A stretch of 18,174 bases of DNA from Beroe ovata (Eukaryota; Ctenophora; Nuda; Beroida; Beroidae). Location: the NCBI GenBank assembly GCA_946803715.1, contig CAMPET010000203.1, positions 21,084-39,257 on the forward strand, given 5' to 3'. Positions 1 to 8,571 of this stretch are shown piece by piece. The position numbers and the translations under genes were made by a program. The notes beneath the pieces are model-generated. The model worked only from the letters and a program-made list of their open reading frames with translations, made no database searches and had not been told where the DNA came from. The stretch's first letter is position 1; each line of letters opens with the position of its first letter.

Positions 1-422
1 AGTTGTTAGATATCATGTCTAGGGGTTACTAGGGTACATTCAGGGGCAAATCCAGGCTTCAGCCACGTGCAAATGCCATTTGTATGGAACGCGCGAAAAG
101 TGTAACAAAAACGTGACGTGGGGTTTGTGACCTGATATGACTCAGAAATGATTGTAAGTTGTTAGATATCATGTCTAGGGGTTACTAGGGTACATTCAGG
201 GGCAAATCCAGGCTTCAGCCACGTGCAAATGCCATTTGTATGAAACGCGCGAAAAGTGTAACAAAAACGTGACATGGGGTTTGTGACCTGATATGACTCG
301 GGAATGATTGATAGTCGTTAGATATCATGTCTAGGTGTTACTAGGATATATTTAAGAGCAATTTCGACATGCTGCCACACCCGAATAATGTCGTGTGTAT
401 GGAACGCGCGAGAAGTGTAACA
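1..422. repeat. 156-bp tandem satellite, two full units and a diverged partial third
   Basis: Units begin at 1, 157 and 313 with the same opening words (a GTTAGATATCATGTCTAGG core), giving an exact 156-bp period. The first two units differ by only a few substitutions. The third keeps the first 30 or so bases and a GGAACGCGCGA-GAAGTGTAACA block, is clearly diverged between them, and is cut off by the N at 423. No coding potential is seen. The array may extend to the left of the window. Confidence 0.95.
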
Positions 423-423
423 N
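423..423. other. single N: probable contig junction
   Basis: One ambiguous base separates the satellite from the downstream tail of the retroelement. Two other single Ns in the window (5705 and 14976) also sit exactly at repeat boundaries, so this is probably a join rather than a miscalled base. The 3' LTR of the retroelement would be expected about here and is absent. Confidence 0.6.
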
Positions 424-524
424 GACACAATGGACACCGATTTTGCTCATCTGGGTCTTCTGGGGTTTGCTTTTAATGTCTTCTTCCTCAGGGCATGGAC
501 CATAATTTACTGTAGGTACCAGAA
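424..524 (-). other. untranslated tail of the gypsy element, truncated
   Basis: This short stretch lies downstream of the pol stop codon in the sense of the element. A different frame stays open across it and across the N, but it matches nothing I recognise. No LTR-like end or polypurine tract can be identified before the N, so the element is truncated or cut by the assembly join. Confidence 0.4.
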
Positions 525-3500
525 TTAAGTGAAACCGGCTTGATAAGGGGTGTTGGGCTTCTTCTGACGGGTTGACTTTCGGCAATTACGATCTATTGCA
601 TCATCAGCTGGTGGCAAAAGCAGTCCACTGCTCTGATGTGATACGTTATTGCTAGCCGCCGCTAACAAAGCAGGTGGTGAGTATTTGCTTGCGTTGTAAC
701 GTTTCAGTTTGGTGATGTTGAACATCTTTTGAACTCCACCATCAAGTTCAATTACACTCAGGTGATCATTGATCACTCTTGTGACTTTGTACGGCCCTCG
801 CCATCTCTTCTGAAACTTGTGTGATGGACAATTCACCAACGTGTACACGTATTCACCAGCTTGTAGTTGCATACCTGGCTGGAAATCCTTGTTGTATGCA
901 TTGTCCGCATACCCAAAATCTCTAGCCGCATGTGCCCTCACTTTGGAGACAATGTTCTTTATCATGCGATGGTGCTCCCAGATAGCTTGCTGGTGGGATT
1001 TGTTTTTCACACCGCTCAGGTCGGGATTCTCGTTCTGAACGAGAACAGACAGTGGTGTGTTCAGCTCCCTACCAAAAACAGCCATGTTAGCAGAGTAACC
1101 GGTGTGTCTGGATTTCACCGAGTTCAACGCATAGCAAACATAGTTCAGATGTAAATCCCAATCTCGCATCTGTTCATCCTTGAGTACTAAACGCAGCGCC
1201 TGATTAATTCTCTTGTTACTACGTTCAGCTTTGGATGTGGAGCTGCACGTGTACGCCGTGCCATGGGTCACTTTGCACCCTAGAGCTCTCAAGATTTGCT
1301 CAAAGAATTCTGAAGTAAATCCTGGGGCGTTGTCGGCGATTATCTCGCCAGGCATACCGAGTTTTAGAACCCAGTTGTGAAGAATCAATCTGTAACTTTC
1401 TGCACTATCTTGAGTCTTAGTAGGTACTGCAACTAAGTATCCACTGAACATATCAGTGATAGATAGGATATACCTGTTTCCACGTGGGGTGATGATGTCA
1501 CGTTCAGGAACAATATGGTCAATGCACACTGACATGTTGAACTCACTGACAACTATGTGAAGGAGTGGGGCTTTTGAATAAGAAGATGGTGGCTTATTTT
1601 GTCCACAGATTGTGCATGACTGGATAAAGAGTTTGAAATCTTCTCTCATTTTTGGCCAATAAAAGTACCTTAAACACTGTCGGACACTCTCATCAATTCC
1701 CGGGTGTGCAGAGATGAGTGTACTGTGTATTAGCTGCATAGTTTGTACTTGAAGGGAAAGCGGTATGACTGCGAGTTCCTTCTCAACGGTAGTATTACCA
1801 GATTCATCAATGTTCAGCCATTGTCGCATAATGATACCATCTCGGAGCACGAGGTTCTTAAACATTCTCCAGTAACTGACAAGTTCCGGTGGTGCTCGAA
1901 GGGCTTGGATTGTAGAAGGGCGTTGACCAGCTTTCAGCCAATTCATTACTTCTTTCAAAATTTGATCATCACCTTGGTGATCTCTGATCAATTTGAGGTC
2001 GACAATGTCTGGGTGTGGAACAAAATCATTGGCAGATATGGCAAGAACATACTTCTTGCGTTTCGACGACTTTCCGTAGGTGTCCAGACAAAAACATTCG
2101 ACATGAGAGCTAGCGGAGTCGGACGTAGAGAAATTACTGGTCTTGTTCATGTCAGTACCTTCCTCACTGTTTATACTCAGGTCTACAGTGAATAGGTTCG
2201 CAGGTAGAATGCAGTCTGTTTCGTCTGAGCTGTCGCCAGTCTCCTGACCGTTAATTCCAGCCTCCTGGTCGATGGCACTGTGAACGACTGCTACATCCAA
2301 AGGTTCAGTTACACCGGATTCCTCAGGCAAAAGAGAGCATTGTGTTCCTGAGTCCTTAACCATCGGCTTCTGATCCTGGAAGATGTGCCTGCTGAGGAAG
2401 TCTGCCACATCATTCGATTTGCCTGATATATGTTCGATAGAGAAGTTGTATTGAGCAAGTTTCTCAAATTTGCGCAGCATGTTTGGGTCTGCCTCAGCAA
2501 ATATTCTGTCGAGATGAAGTAAGCTGGCACAATCACTACGGACCTTGAATTTCGTGCCAATCAGGTAAACTTTCCAGTGTTCTATGGCATGGAACATAGC
2601 TAAGAACTCCAGTTTAGTAGCACCCCACACCCTCTTATGAGGAGGAACAGCTTTGGAGAAAAATCCACAAATTCTTCTCTCATTGTCTCGCATCTGAGAT
2701 AGAGTAGCTCCATAACCCTGGTTCGATGCATCTATAGTGACCTCAAAACTCTGTAATGGATCCTCGGTGTCAGGTATGCATAGGGTAACACTGTTAGCTA
2801 TGGCGTGCTTGAGTTTCTCAAAGCTGTCATTGCATATCTCCGACCAATAAAACTTACAGTCCTTGTGGAGCAAGTTGTACAACGGTTTAGCAATGGCTGC
2901 GAAGTTCTGGACAAACTTACGATTGTACCCAAGTACACCCATAACTTTCTGAAGCTGTTTCTTAGTTCTGGGAGGACTAAGATTGAGGATACTCTGAACC
3001 CTATCCTCAGTGATCTGGACTCCGGCCTCAGATATAGTCAATCCTACGAAGTTGAGCTGTTTCTTCATCAATTCCGTCTTTGATGGCGTGAGTTTCAGTC
3101 CTGCTGACTTGATAGCTTTGAGGAGAACATCAAGCTTGTCAATGTGAGAGTCAGGAGTAGTCGACGCTAGGAGTATGTCGTCAAGAAAATAACATAACTC
3201 TTCTATCGGGATGTTCGATAGCAATCGGTCCATCATGCGAGAAAATTGCGCCGATGAATTCCTGTATCCCATGATCATGCGCAAGTACCAATATCTCTTC
3301 CCATTAACCGTGAATGCTGTCATAGGACGTGATTCTTTGGTGAATCGCACTTGATGAAATGACTGACTCATATCTACGGAAGAAAACCACTTACTCTTGG
3401 CAAGCTTATCTACTACCCTGTTCACATTCCACAGCTCATAGTTATCTGGAACACAAATGGAATTTACACCTCTGAATTCAGCTAGAAACCGATAGGTACC

Positions 3501-3731
3501 AGGCTTATTTGGCTTTTCGGTAATGAATACAGGTGTGTTGAACTTCGATTTGGTACAGTGACCTATGACCCCAGCATTGAGCATGTCTTCGATGTGCTTC
3601 TGCATCTTACCGTGAAGTTTATAAGCAACAGGTCGACTCGGAGTCCATACTGGTGAATTTCTAGGCCTCAACTCTATGCTCGCCTCATATAGGTTGCAAT
3701 TCCCTATATCGCTGGTGTTAGTGGAGAACAC
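525..3731 (-). CDS. pol: Ty3/gypsy-type retrotransposon Pol: reverse transcriptase, RNase H, integrase
   Basis: This is the open pol frame of an LTR retroelement, 1068 residues from the first Met, though the true N terminus probably lies upstream in the broken protease region. In order: reverse transcriptase with an FLDD catalytic box near residues 183-186; RNase H with an IDAS aspartate near 332 and further Glu and Asp in LEFLAMFHA and VRSDCAS; an integrase HHCC zinc domain (about 670-705); integrase catalytic D in CIDH (738), D in IADNAPG (about 800) and E in SKAERSN. The last two are separated by exactly 35 residues (D,D35E). A GPY/F module (RWRGPYKV) lies near 978. The order RT-RH-IN is that of the Ty3/gypsy (Metaviridae) group. 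No internal stop is present over 3.2 kb, so the copy is young or selected, although its upstream regions are damaged. Confidence 0.93.
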   Translation of the reverse strand: MFSTNTSDIGNCNLYEASIELRPRNSPVWTPSRPVAYKLHGKMQKHIEDMLNAGVIGHCTKSKFNTPVFITEKPNKPGTYRFLAEFRGVNSICVPDNYELWNVNRVVDKLAKSKWFSSVDMSQSFHQVRFTKESRPMTAFTVNGKRYWYLRMIMGYRNSSAQFSRMMDRLLSNIPIEELCYFLDDILLASTTPDSHIDKLDVLLKAIKSAGLKLTPSKTELMKKQLNFVGLTISEAGVQITEDRVQSILNLSPPRTKKQLQKVMGVLGYNRKFVQNFAAIAKPLYNLLHKDCKFYWSEICNDSFEKLKHAIANSVTLCIPDTEDPLQSFEVTIDASNQGYGATLSQMRDNERRICGFFSKAVPPHKRVWGATKLEFLAMFHAIEHWKVYLIGTKFKVRSDCASLLHLDRIFAEADPNMLRKFEKLAQYNFSIEHISGKSNDVADFLSRHIFQDQKPMVKDSGTQCSLLPEESGVTEPLDVAVVHSAIDQEAGINGQETGDSSDETDCILPANLFTVDLSINSEEGTDMNKTSNFSTSDSASSHVECFCLDTYGKSSKRKKYVLAISANDFVPHPDIVDLKLIRDHQGDDQILKEVMNWLKAGQRPSTIQALRAPPELVSYWRMFKNLVLRDGIIMRQWLNIDESGNTTVEKELAVIPLSLQVQTMQLIHSTLISAHPGIDESVRQCLRYFYWPKMREDFKLFIQSCTICGQNKPPSSYSKAPLLHIVVSEFNMSVCIDHIVPERDIITPRGNRYILSITDMFSGYLVAVPTKTQDSAESYRLILHNWVLKLGMPGEIIADNAPGFTSEFFEQILRALGCKVTHGTAYTCSSTSKAERSNKRINQALRLVLKDEQMRDWDLHLNYVCYALNSVKSRHTGYSANMAVFGRELNTPLSVLVQNENPDLSGVKNKSHQQAIWEHHRMIKNIVSKVRAHAARDFGYADNAYNKDFQPGMQLQAGEYVYTLVNCPSHKFQKRWRGPYKVTRVINDHLSVIELDGGVQKMFNITKLKRYNASKYSPPALLAAASNNVSHQSSGLLLPPADDAIDRNCRKSTRQKKPNTPYQAGFT

Positions 3732-4563
3732 TTCCCGATTTTCCCAAAGAACAGCTGGTTCCCAAAGAACAGCTCGTTAGGTATGTCCACTTCATTCACC
3801 TTCAATTCATTAAATGATCGAGAACGACTCCACTTCTGAAGTATGTTAGCACCTTTGTTCACTCTATCACTATCACGTTTAGTGCGACTATTAATCGGGT
3901 TCACTTTGATGTCGGGTGTCTGTTATCTTCTGCTAAGTCCACGGGGTTCATAAATCCCAGCAACTTCCTCTTATACAGAATTATATCGCGATCTGTAGCG
4001 TTTATTAACTTAACTGGAATAATTCTACGTTTTGAGGTGACAATGGCATGAGCTAGTAGAATGTTATTTCTTACGACTAGACTATCCAAGGGTTCCAGTT
4101 ATCCAAAAATAGAACCATAATTCTTGTGGTCCAAACAGCCTTGGATGAACATAGCTGTATTTGGTGGGACAACGGTAGTTTTTGCAACTCTAATATTACT
4201 ACGCTTATTGATGGATTTTACATTGCGTATAAAGTTAGTACTTCCTTGGGTTGACGTGAGAATGTGTTTATTCTTGTCAAGAGTCATCTTGTTGGCAGAA
4301 AGGAAGTCTGTTCCAAGTAACACGTGTGAGTCCATCAGATTATCAATTACAACACATGTGTGTGATGCGATTATCCCTGCTACCTCTATGTTCAGGGTTA
4401 TTTCACTGGTGACAGGAATCTTATCTGTAGTGAAAGATGAAAGTTCAACCGTACTGTTTTGAATATTCTGGGAGAGGCATAATCTCTGTAGTAACGAGTG
4501 GCTCACTAAAGTTATCTGGGATCCGGTGTCAACGAAAATGATAACTTGACTCCCCCTATGACA
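3704..4563 (-). pseudogene. Broken retropepsin (protease) region of the gypsy element
   Basis: The aspartic protease active site VDTGSQ is visible at about 4534-4517, and a second conserved box, VLLGTDFL, lies downstream, as in retropepsins. The frame is broken in several places on the minus strand. An in-frame TAA at 4101-4099 interrupts it. After about 3901 the reading moves to a second frame, and near 3731 to the third frame, which carries the RT. The gag frame also ends (TAA at 4609-4607) before the protease frame opens; this may be either damage or a programmed shift as in some LTR elements. The stop and later shifts argue that this copy cannot make a full Gag-Pol. Confidence 0.8.
3741..3776. 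repeat. 18-bp tandem duplication in the protease-RT linker
   Basis: TTCCCAAAGAACAGC occurs twice in adjacent 18-bp units (3741-3758 and 3759-3776), differing by one base near the end. On the minus strand this duplicates six residues (ELFFGN / QLFFGK) without changing frame. It looks like a simple slippage duplication. Confidence 0.85.
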
Positions 4564-4606
4564 CCTATGACATTGATTCTGTTACGGTCACCGGAGTAGT
4601 TGTTAT

Positions 4607-6425
4607 TTACTGATACTTGCTCGGGCCGGGACCTTGTTTGGCTCTTTGGTAGTTTAAACTTTCTGTTGGGATACGAGCTATGCAATATCGAGCTATGTGT
4701 CCACGTCCCTGACATCTGTAGCACTTCACATTGTTCTTTTGCCTGTTGCCGCTGTTCTTATTGTACTGGTCTCGTGCTGGGGCGTTTAGGTTGCTTACAT
4801 TGCTCTTGTCTGCTGAGTTATCTAGTTGTAGGATTGTGGAAGGGCTAACACTCTCATTGATGTGCTGATTTCGAGATGATGTGAATATTTTCTCAGCTTG
4901 GTTTGCCGCTTCCACAGCCTCCTCGAATGATGTGGCTTTATCCTTCATCACATCTGCTTTGACCTCAGTTTTCCTCAATCCACCGAGGAAAATTGAATAG
5001 CACATCTCATCGCCAGGACTTCCCTTGGAGATAGGTCCCCAAATCATGGTAGCCATGTCCTGTATTTTGAGTGCGAAATCATCCACACTTTCTCCAAGTT
5101 CTTGCTTCAGTTGAGTGATTTCAACACGGAGAGATTTGGTTTTCGACTCTGGGTAGATTTTCCTCTCAAATATCGGAATAAAAATGGAAGGGTCGGATCT
5201 TTCGGCATCTGTCATAGCACGTGCTACAGGATCCAGCTTCTTGGCGGTTCTATCATCCAGTTGGTTGAGAAATCGGTCAATAGCATAGTCTTTGCTGACA
5301 TGGGCCATTCTTAAATATCTCTCGAATCTTACACACCAGAAGTTGAAGTCTTCACCATGATTGTATCGAGGTGGTGGCTTAACATTCTGGACACGTCCCG
5401 TACTTCCTACATCGTAGTGAGTGTTGGGAACATCTACGGGAGCTGAGTGACTAACACTCTGTGGAGCTGAACGACTAAGTTCTACAGGTGATACTAATGA
5501 CGGACACTCATTGTCGTCAACAAGCACGACTGCGGGAGGTAACGTGGACTCATCTCTAGCAAACTCCCGCGCTGGACCACGCCCATCTGTTGGCTCCATC
5601 TCCGATCCCGTTGAGGTGATTTCGAGCTTAGTAATGGCCTCTTGGACTGCCTTCTCACTCTTATCAAAAAGAACTTCTGCGTCAGCCAATTTCTCCCTCA
5701 GATTNGATTTCAACACGGAGAGATTTGGTTTTCGACTCTGGGTAGATCTGCCTCTCAAATATCGGAATAAAAATGGAAGGGTCAGATCTTTCGGCATCTG
5801 TCATAGCACGTGCTACAGGATCCAGTTTCTTGGCGGTTCTATCATCCAGTTGGTTGAGAAATCAGTCAATAGCATAGTCTTTGCTGACACGGGCCATTCT
5901 TAAATATCTCTGGAATCTTACACACCAGAAATTGAAGTCTTCACCATGATTGTATCGAGGTGGTGGCTTAACATTGTTGACACGTCCCGTACTTCCTACA
6001 TCGTAGTGAGTGTTGGGAACATCTACGGGAGCTAAGTGACTAGCACTGTGTGGAGCTGAACGACAAAGTTCTACAGGTGATTCTAATGACGGACACTCAT
6101 TGTCGTCAACAAGCACGACTGTGGGAGGTAACGTGGACTCATCTCTAGCAAACTCCCGCGCTGGACCACGTCCATCTGTCGGCTCCATCTCCGATCCCGT
6201 TGAGGTGATCTCGAGCTTAGTAATGGCCTCTTGGACTGCCTTCTCACTCCTATCAAAAAGAACTTCTGCGTCAGCCAATTTCTCCCTCAGATTCTTGATT
6301 GTGACCTCATTTGGCTTTTTAGCCTTCTCTGCAGCGCTAAGCTTCGTTTCTAGACTGCTCTTAGCTGGGTGTGCCTCAGTGTAAGCCTTCACCAACTCCA
6401 TAGTGTCAACAGACTCAGTAGCCAT
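4607..6425 (-). pseudogene. gag: Gypsy element Gag with CCHC zinc knuckle, interrupted by duplication and a stop
   Basis: The ATG at 6425-6423 begins a frame with a helical, charged N-terminal region (MELVKAYTEAHPAKSS...), a linker rich in Asp, Glu, Ser and Pro, then a capsid-like core (FNFWCVRFERYLRMA) and a C-terminal zinc knuckle CYRCQGRGHIARYC (C-X2-C-X4-H-X4-C, near 4730-4690), ending at TAA 4609-4607. The core is present twice because of the 588-nt duplication at 5117-6293. In the copy nearest the start, a CGA-to-TGA change stops translation at 5864-5862; the other copy keeps Arg there. The complete gag is therefore spread over two copies around the N at 5705. If that N is an assembly join, the real locus may contain only one of them. 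Confidence 0.85.
5117..6293. repeat. 588-nt tandem duplication split by a single N
   Basis: Copy A is 5117-5704 and copy B is 5706-6293. Both begin GATTTCAACACGGAG and end CTCCCTCAGATT. The offset stays at 589 throughout, so there are no indels, and I count roughly 20 substitutions (about 3%). The N at 5705 lies exactly between them. The end of one sequence equals the start of the next, which is the pattern expected from two overlapping allelic or paralogous contig ends that were joined without merging. Confidence 0.92.
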
Positions 6426-6437
6426 GATTCCACTCAT

Positions 6438-6458
6438 ACAGTGCGAAATTCGCACTGT
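6438..6458. repeat. 21-nt palindrome just upstream of the gag start
   Basis: ACAGTGCGAA, one central A, then TTCGCACTGT: a perfect inverted repeat with 10-nt arms, 13 nt from the gag ATG in the element's sense. It could form a hairpin in the leader RNA. It contains one copy of the CAGTGC word that recurs through the leader. Confidence 0.85.
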
Positions 6459-6713
6459 GAAAATGTAGTCAAAATGTAGATTTCACTTGGCAGTGCCAAT
6501 CTACGAATCGACATACACACACAGATCTCACTGAGACAGTGCCAATCTAGTCAAAATGTAGATTTCACTCGGCAGTGCAAATTCACAGATTGACACACAC
6601 ACACACGCTAGAAATTTCTCCACTAGTCAGTGCGAGAAATTTAGACAAGGTTTCACTCCACTAAGGCAGTGCAAGAGAAACAACAAACTATCAGTACTAC
6701 ACTCAGGCAGTGC
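6439..6713 (-). repeat. Retroelement leader with seven spaced CAGTGC modules
   Basis: CAGTGC starts at 6439, 6491, 6537, 6573, 6628, 6667 and 6708, with spacings of 36-55 nt. Most copies are preceded by CACT-rich text (for example TTTCACTTGG or TTTCACTCGG) and two blocks share the longer GTCAAAATGTAGATTTCACT. In the element's sense this is a repeated GCACTG module in the untranslated leader between primer-binding site and gag. A short CA-rich run lies at about 6512-6521 and another at 6593-6606. Function unknown. Confidence 0.8.
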
Positions 6714-6757
6714 AAACTAGTAGTCCGATCCTGTCGGTTTCAAGCAACTCAGGTCGT

Positions 6758-6775
6758 CAGCAGCGAAGGCCACCA
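6758..6775 (-). other. Candidate primer-binding site of the gypsy element
   Basis: Read on the minus strand from 6775, the sequence is TGGTGGCCTTCGCTGC, two bases after the end of the LTR candidate. TGG followed by a tRNA acceptor-stem complement is the usual start of a primer-binding site; the matching tRNA would end in GGCCACCA. I cannot say which tRNA this is. Confidence 0.5.
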
Positions 6776-6777
6776 CT

Positions 6778-7030
6778 TGTTGTAAGTAAGGTACCAGGAA
6801 TGGGTGAATTTGAAGGGACAAGGTAAACTAGTGAGTAGGAGTCTGTTAAGTGTTAACTTTATTGAGGAGGGGAAAAGAGGGTCCACAAAGTCAAAGTCAC
6901 ACTCTTAAATTCTAGGTGCTACGTGGCGGTGTAAACATTCCTATGTAAACAGTGCCCAGGGGCTAATACTAAGAAAGTGAAACAGAAACTGCGACTAAAG
7001 CCTAATAGGATAAAGAGTGAAAGGCAAACA
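6778..7030 (-). mobile_element. Candidate 5' LTR of the gypsy element
   Basis: On the minus strand the segment begins TGTTTGCC at 7030 and ends TTACAACA at 6778, so it has the TG...CA ends of an LTR, followed by a candidate primer-binding site. It contains an AATAAA polyadenylation signal (6863-6858). The distal edge coincides with the end of an unrelated open frame at 7031, which fits an insertion boundary. The second LTR is missing, so the limits cannot be proven and a target-site duplication cannot be tested. Confidence 0.5.
6858..6863 (-). terminator. AATAAA polyadenylation signal in the LTR candidate
   Basis: An exact AATAAA is present on the minus strand inside the LTR candidate, where an R/U5 polyadenylation signal would be expected. 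Confidence 0.5.
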
Positions 7031-7327
7031 TTATCTTATTAGGACCTCGATAATACAACACTTGAAATCATCAAATTTCTCATACTTAGCAAGAACTTCA
7101 TTAAGTTCTCCAAATACTTTGTCAAACTTCTCAAATATGCTACTAAGAGTCCTTTCTTTCAAATCAAGTGCAACACTAAGTGCTTTACCAGACGTTTGGA
7201 GTATTAGGTAAGGACCTTTCTTTGCATCATCTAGGGTTGTTACCTCATCCCACATAGCAGCTACCTTCTACTGCTCATATCCTGTTCCATCAAATCTCAA
7301 AGCTTTGCTGGTCGATTTGTTATCCAT
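7031..7327 (-). pseudogene. Fragment of a second retroelement Gag-like protein
   Basis: From the ATG at 7327-7325 the minus strand encodes a start resembling gag-like proteins of retroelements (RFDGTGYEQ then, after the stop, KVAAMWDEV), continuing LDDAKKGPYLILQTSGKAL and a lysine- and glutamate-rich helical stretch. An in-frame TAG at 7270-7268 replaces what in such proteins is usually a Trp after YEQ. The frame ends at 7033-7031, exactly where the LTR candidate of the gypsy element begins, so the fragment may have been cut by that insertion. The family assignment rests on the look of the N terminus only. Confidence 0.5.
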
Positions 7328-7640
7328 TCTGCTACTCTTTGTGAAATAACAAATGGAATAAGACACAACGTTTGGGATATACCAATCTGAAATGAGAATC
7401 AATCAATACAACATATAAGAACAGACATATGAAACTCATTGAAAAAGAAACTCCTAATTTGAATACAAACTAACCACTAAGGAGGAAGATATCGAACCAG
7501 TAAATAGGAGAATAGGAAATGTCAATGACCTAGAAAGTCATAATCCTAACAAAGAATAAGAGGTTAGGATAAAGGTATTGAAATACCGCAGGGCAAATAA
7601 ATAAGATATAACAAGAAATGTCATAGACAGGATAGCTAGG
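7328..7640. other. Stretch without a recognisable gene
   Basis: AT-rich sequence between two decayed retroelement pieces. It is probably the 5' part or flank of one of them. I see no LTR ends, tRNA or conserved frame here. Confidence 0.4.
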
Positions 7641-7644
7641 ATTG

Positions 7645-7827
7645 CAATCCTTTGTCTCCTCTGGGCCATTGACACCATACATGATCAAGTTCTTACTCCT
7701 CAAATCCTCATCAATGACTGGTTTCACTGCTTTCTGAGCACTCTTCCAAGAAACATTGCTCCAATGGGTACTCCTGGTCTCCTAACTGCTACCCTCGCCC
7801 ACGTATTGAGCTCAGACTGGATCATTT
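7645..7827 (-). pseudogene. Decayed LINE ORF1-like fragment
   Basis: Two minus-strand pieces in different frames read like part of the ORF1 protein of animal non-LTR retrotransposons. The first, from about 7825, contains ELNTWARVAVRRPG. The second, from about 7735, reads KAVKPVIDEDLRSKNLIMYG followed by VNGPEE. The pattern 'AVK.V.DE..RSKNL...GV.E' recurs at the start of the RNA-binding domain of such ORF1 proteins. A frameshift separates the pieces and stops lie on both sides. The sequence upstream (7830-7960) continues in broken frames and may belong to the same relic. Confidence 0.5.
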
Positions 7828-7969
7828 CTTACTGAGTTGGACATCTGTGTCAGTAGATCAGCAATCTTTCTCAACATTCAATAGCATCAGACTCCATGTG
7901 ATCAATCTTGCAAGCGGCAGACTTGCACACATCCGTTGATTTTACAATTACATGAACTCAGTGATCACT

Positions 7970-8046
7970 GATCCATCTTATGGATCAGGATTCAGGGGGT
8001 TCAAATTATAATTTTCAGAAGTAAAACTCTGTGACCCCCTGATCCA
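7970..8046. repeat. Nested inverted repeats around the LINE insertion point
   Basis: TGATCCAT-CTT-ATGGATCA is a perfect hairpin at 7970-7988. The same TGGATCA text and a run of five Gs (ending at 7999) recur in inverted form as CCCCCTGATCCA (8035-8046), giving an imperfect larger inverted repeat. It overlaps the left copy of the LINE target-site duplication and may be the remains of a small palindromic transposon. Confidence 0.5.
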
Positions 8047-8571
8047 CCATAATCCTGCCCACTCTGCCAAGGCGAGGATGAGACGGTCTTACACTTCCTT
8101 GGGATGTGCCCTGCTCTGAGCAGCATAAGGGCGAAGTTCTTCGATACCTACTACTGCTCCGGGACTGTCATCATGGACAGGTTCAGCATCAACGGTATAG
8201 TAAGCTACGCTCATAACACTTAACGCCTCGAGCCAGTGAAAATGAGCAAGGATAAGCAACCCCCGCTACCCGGCGACACAGGTAAAGCAGGGCAGCCAGA
8301 ACCTCCTATACCTCCGAGGTACGACCCGAGGTTCCTGCACCCTATCCAGTGAGAACTGGTCTACCCAGAGACCCCTGGAGGGACACTCCATCATCAGTAT
8401 GAGGGATCTTCGCCCAGCAGAGAGACCTTCAGCTGTGGCACCTGGGGAGGTATGGGACTCGTTTCCCATCCCGGCCACGTGCAGTTAGGGTAGAGCTCCC
8501 ACTGTGCCTTAGTGTGGCTGTGTGAACCCTGCGGGTCCATCCCCCTATTAGTAGTAGATCCACCATAATCC
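8041..8571 (+). mobile_element. 5'-truncated LINE (non-LTR retrotransposon) 3' end with 15-bp target-site duplication
   Basis: An exact 15-bp direct repeat, GATCCACCATAATCC, flanks the insert at 8041-8055 and 8557-8571. The insert starts inside the C-terminal zinc-finger-like box of a LINE reverse-transcriptase ORF (CPLC then EDETVLHFLGMCPAL, from 8056), with the Cys-Cys-His-Cys order seen in CR1/L2/Jockey-like elements, and the frame stops at TAA 8221-8223. About 330 nt of 3' untranslated sequence follow, ending in a short TAGTAGTA tail rather than poly(A). This is a classic dead-on-arrival, 5'-truncated LINE copy. Confidence 0.88.

Noticed and set aside
1-422. CRISPR-like direct repeats
   Set aside because: The units are contiguous 156-bp satellite monomers without spacers, in a eukaryotic genome.
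352-585. Additional retroelement protein downstream of pol
   Set aside because: The frame crosses the N at 423 into the satellite and shows no envelope-like or other recognisable features.
1743-2195. Plus-strand open frame of 150 codons antisense to pol
   Set aside because: It lies opposite the strongly coding integrase/RNase H frame and encodes no recognisable motif; it is a shadow of the minus-strand gene.
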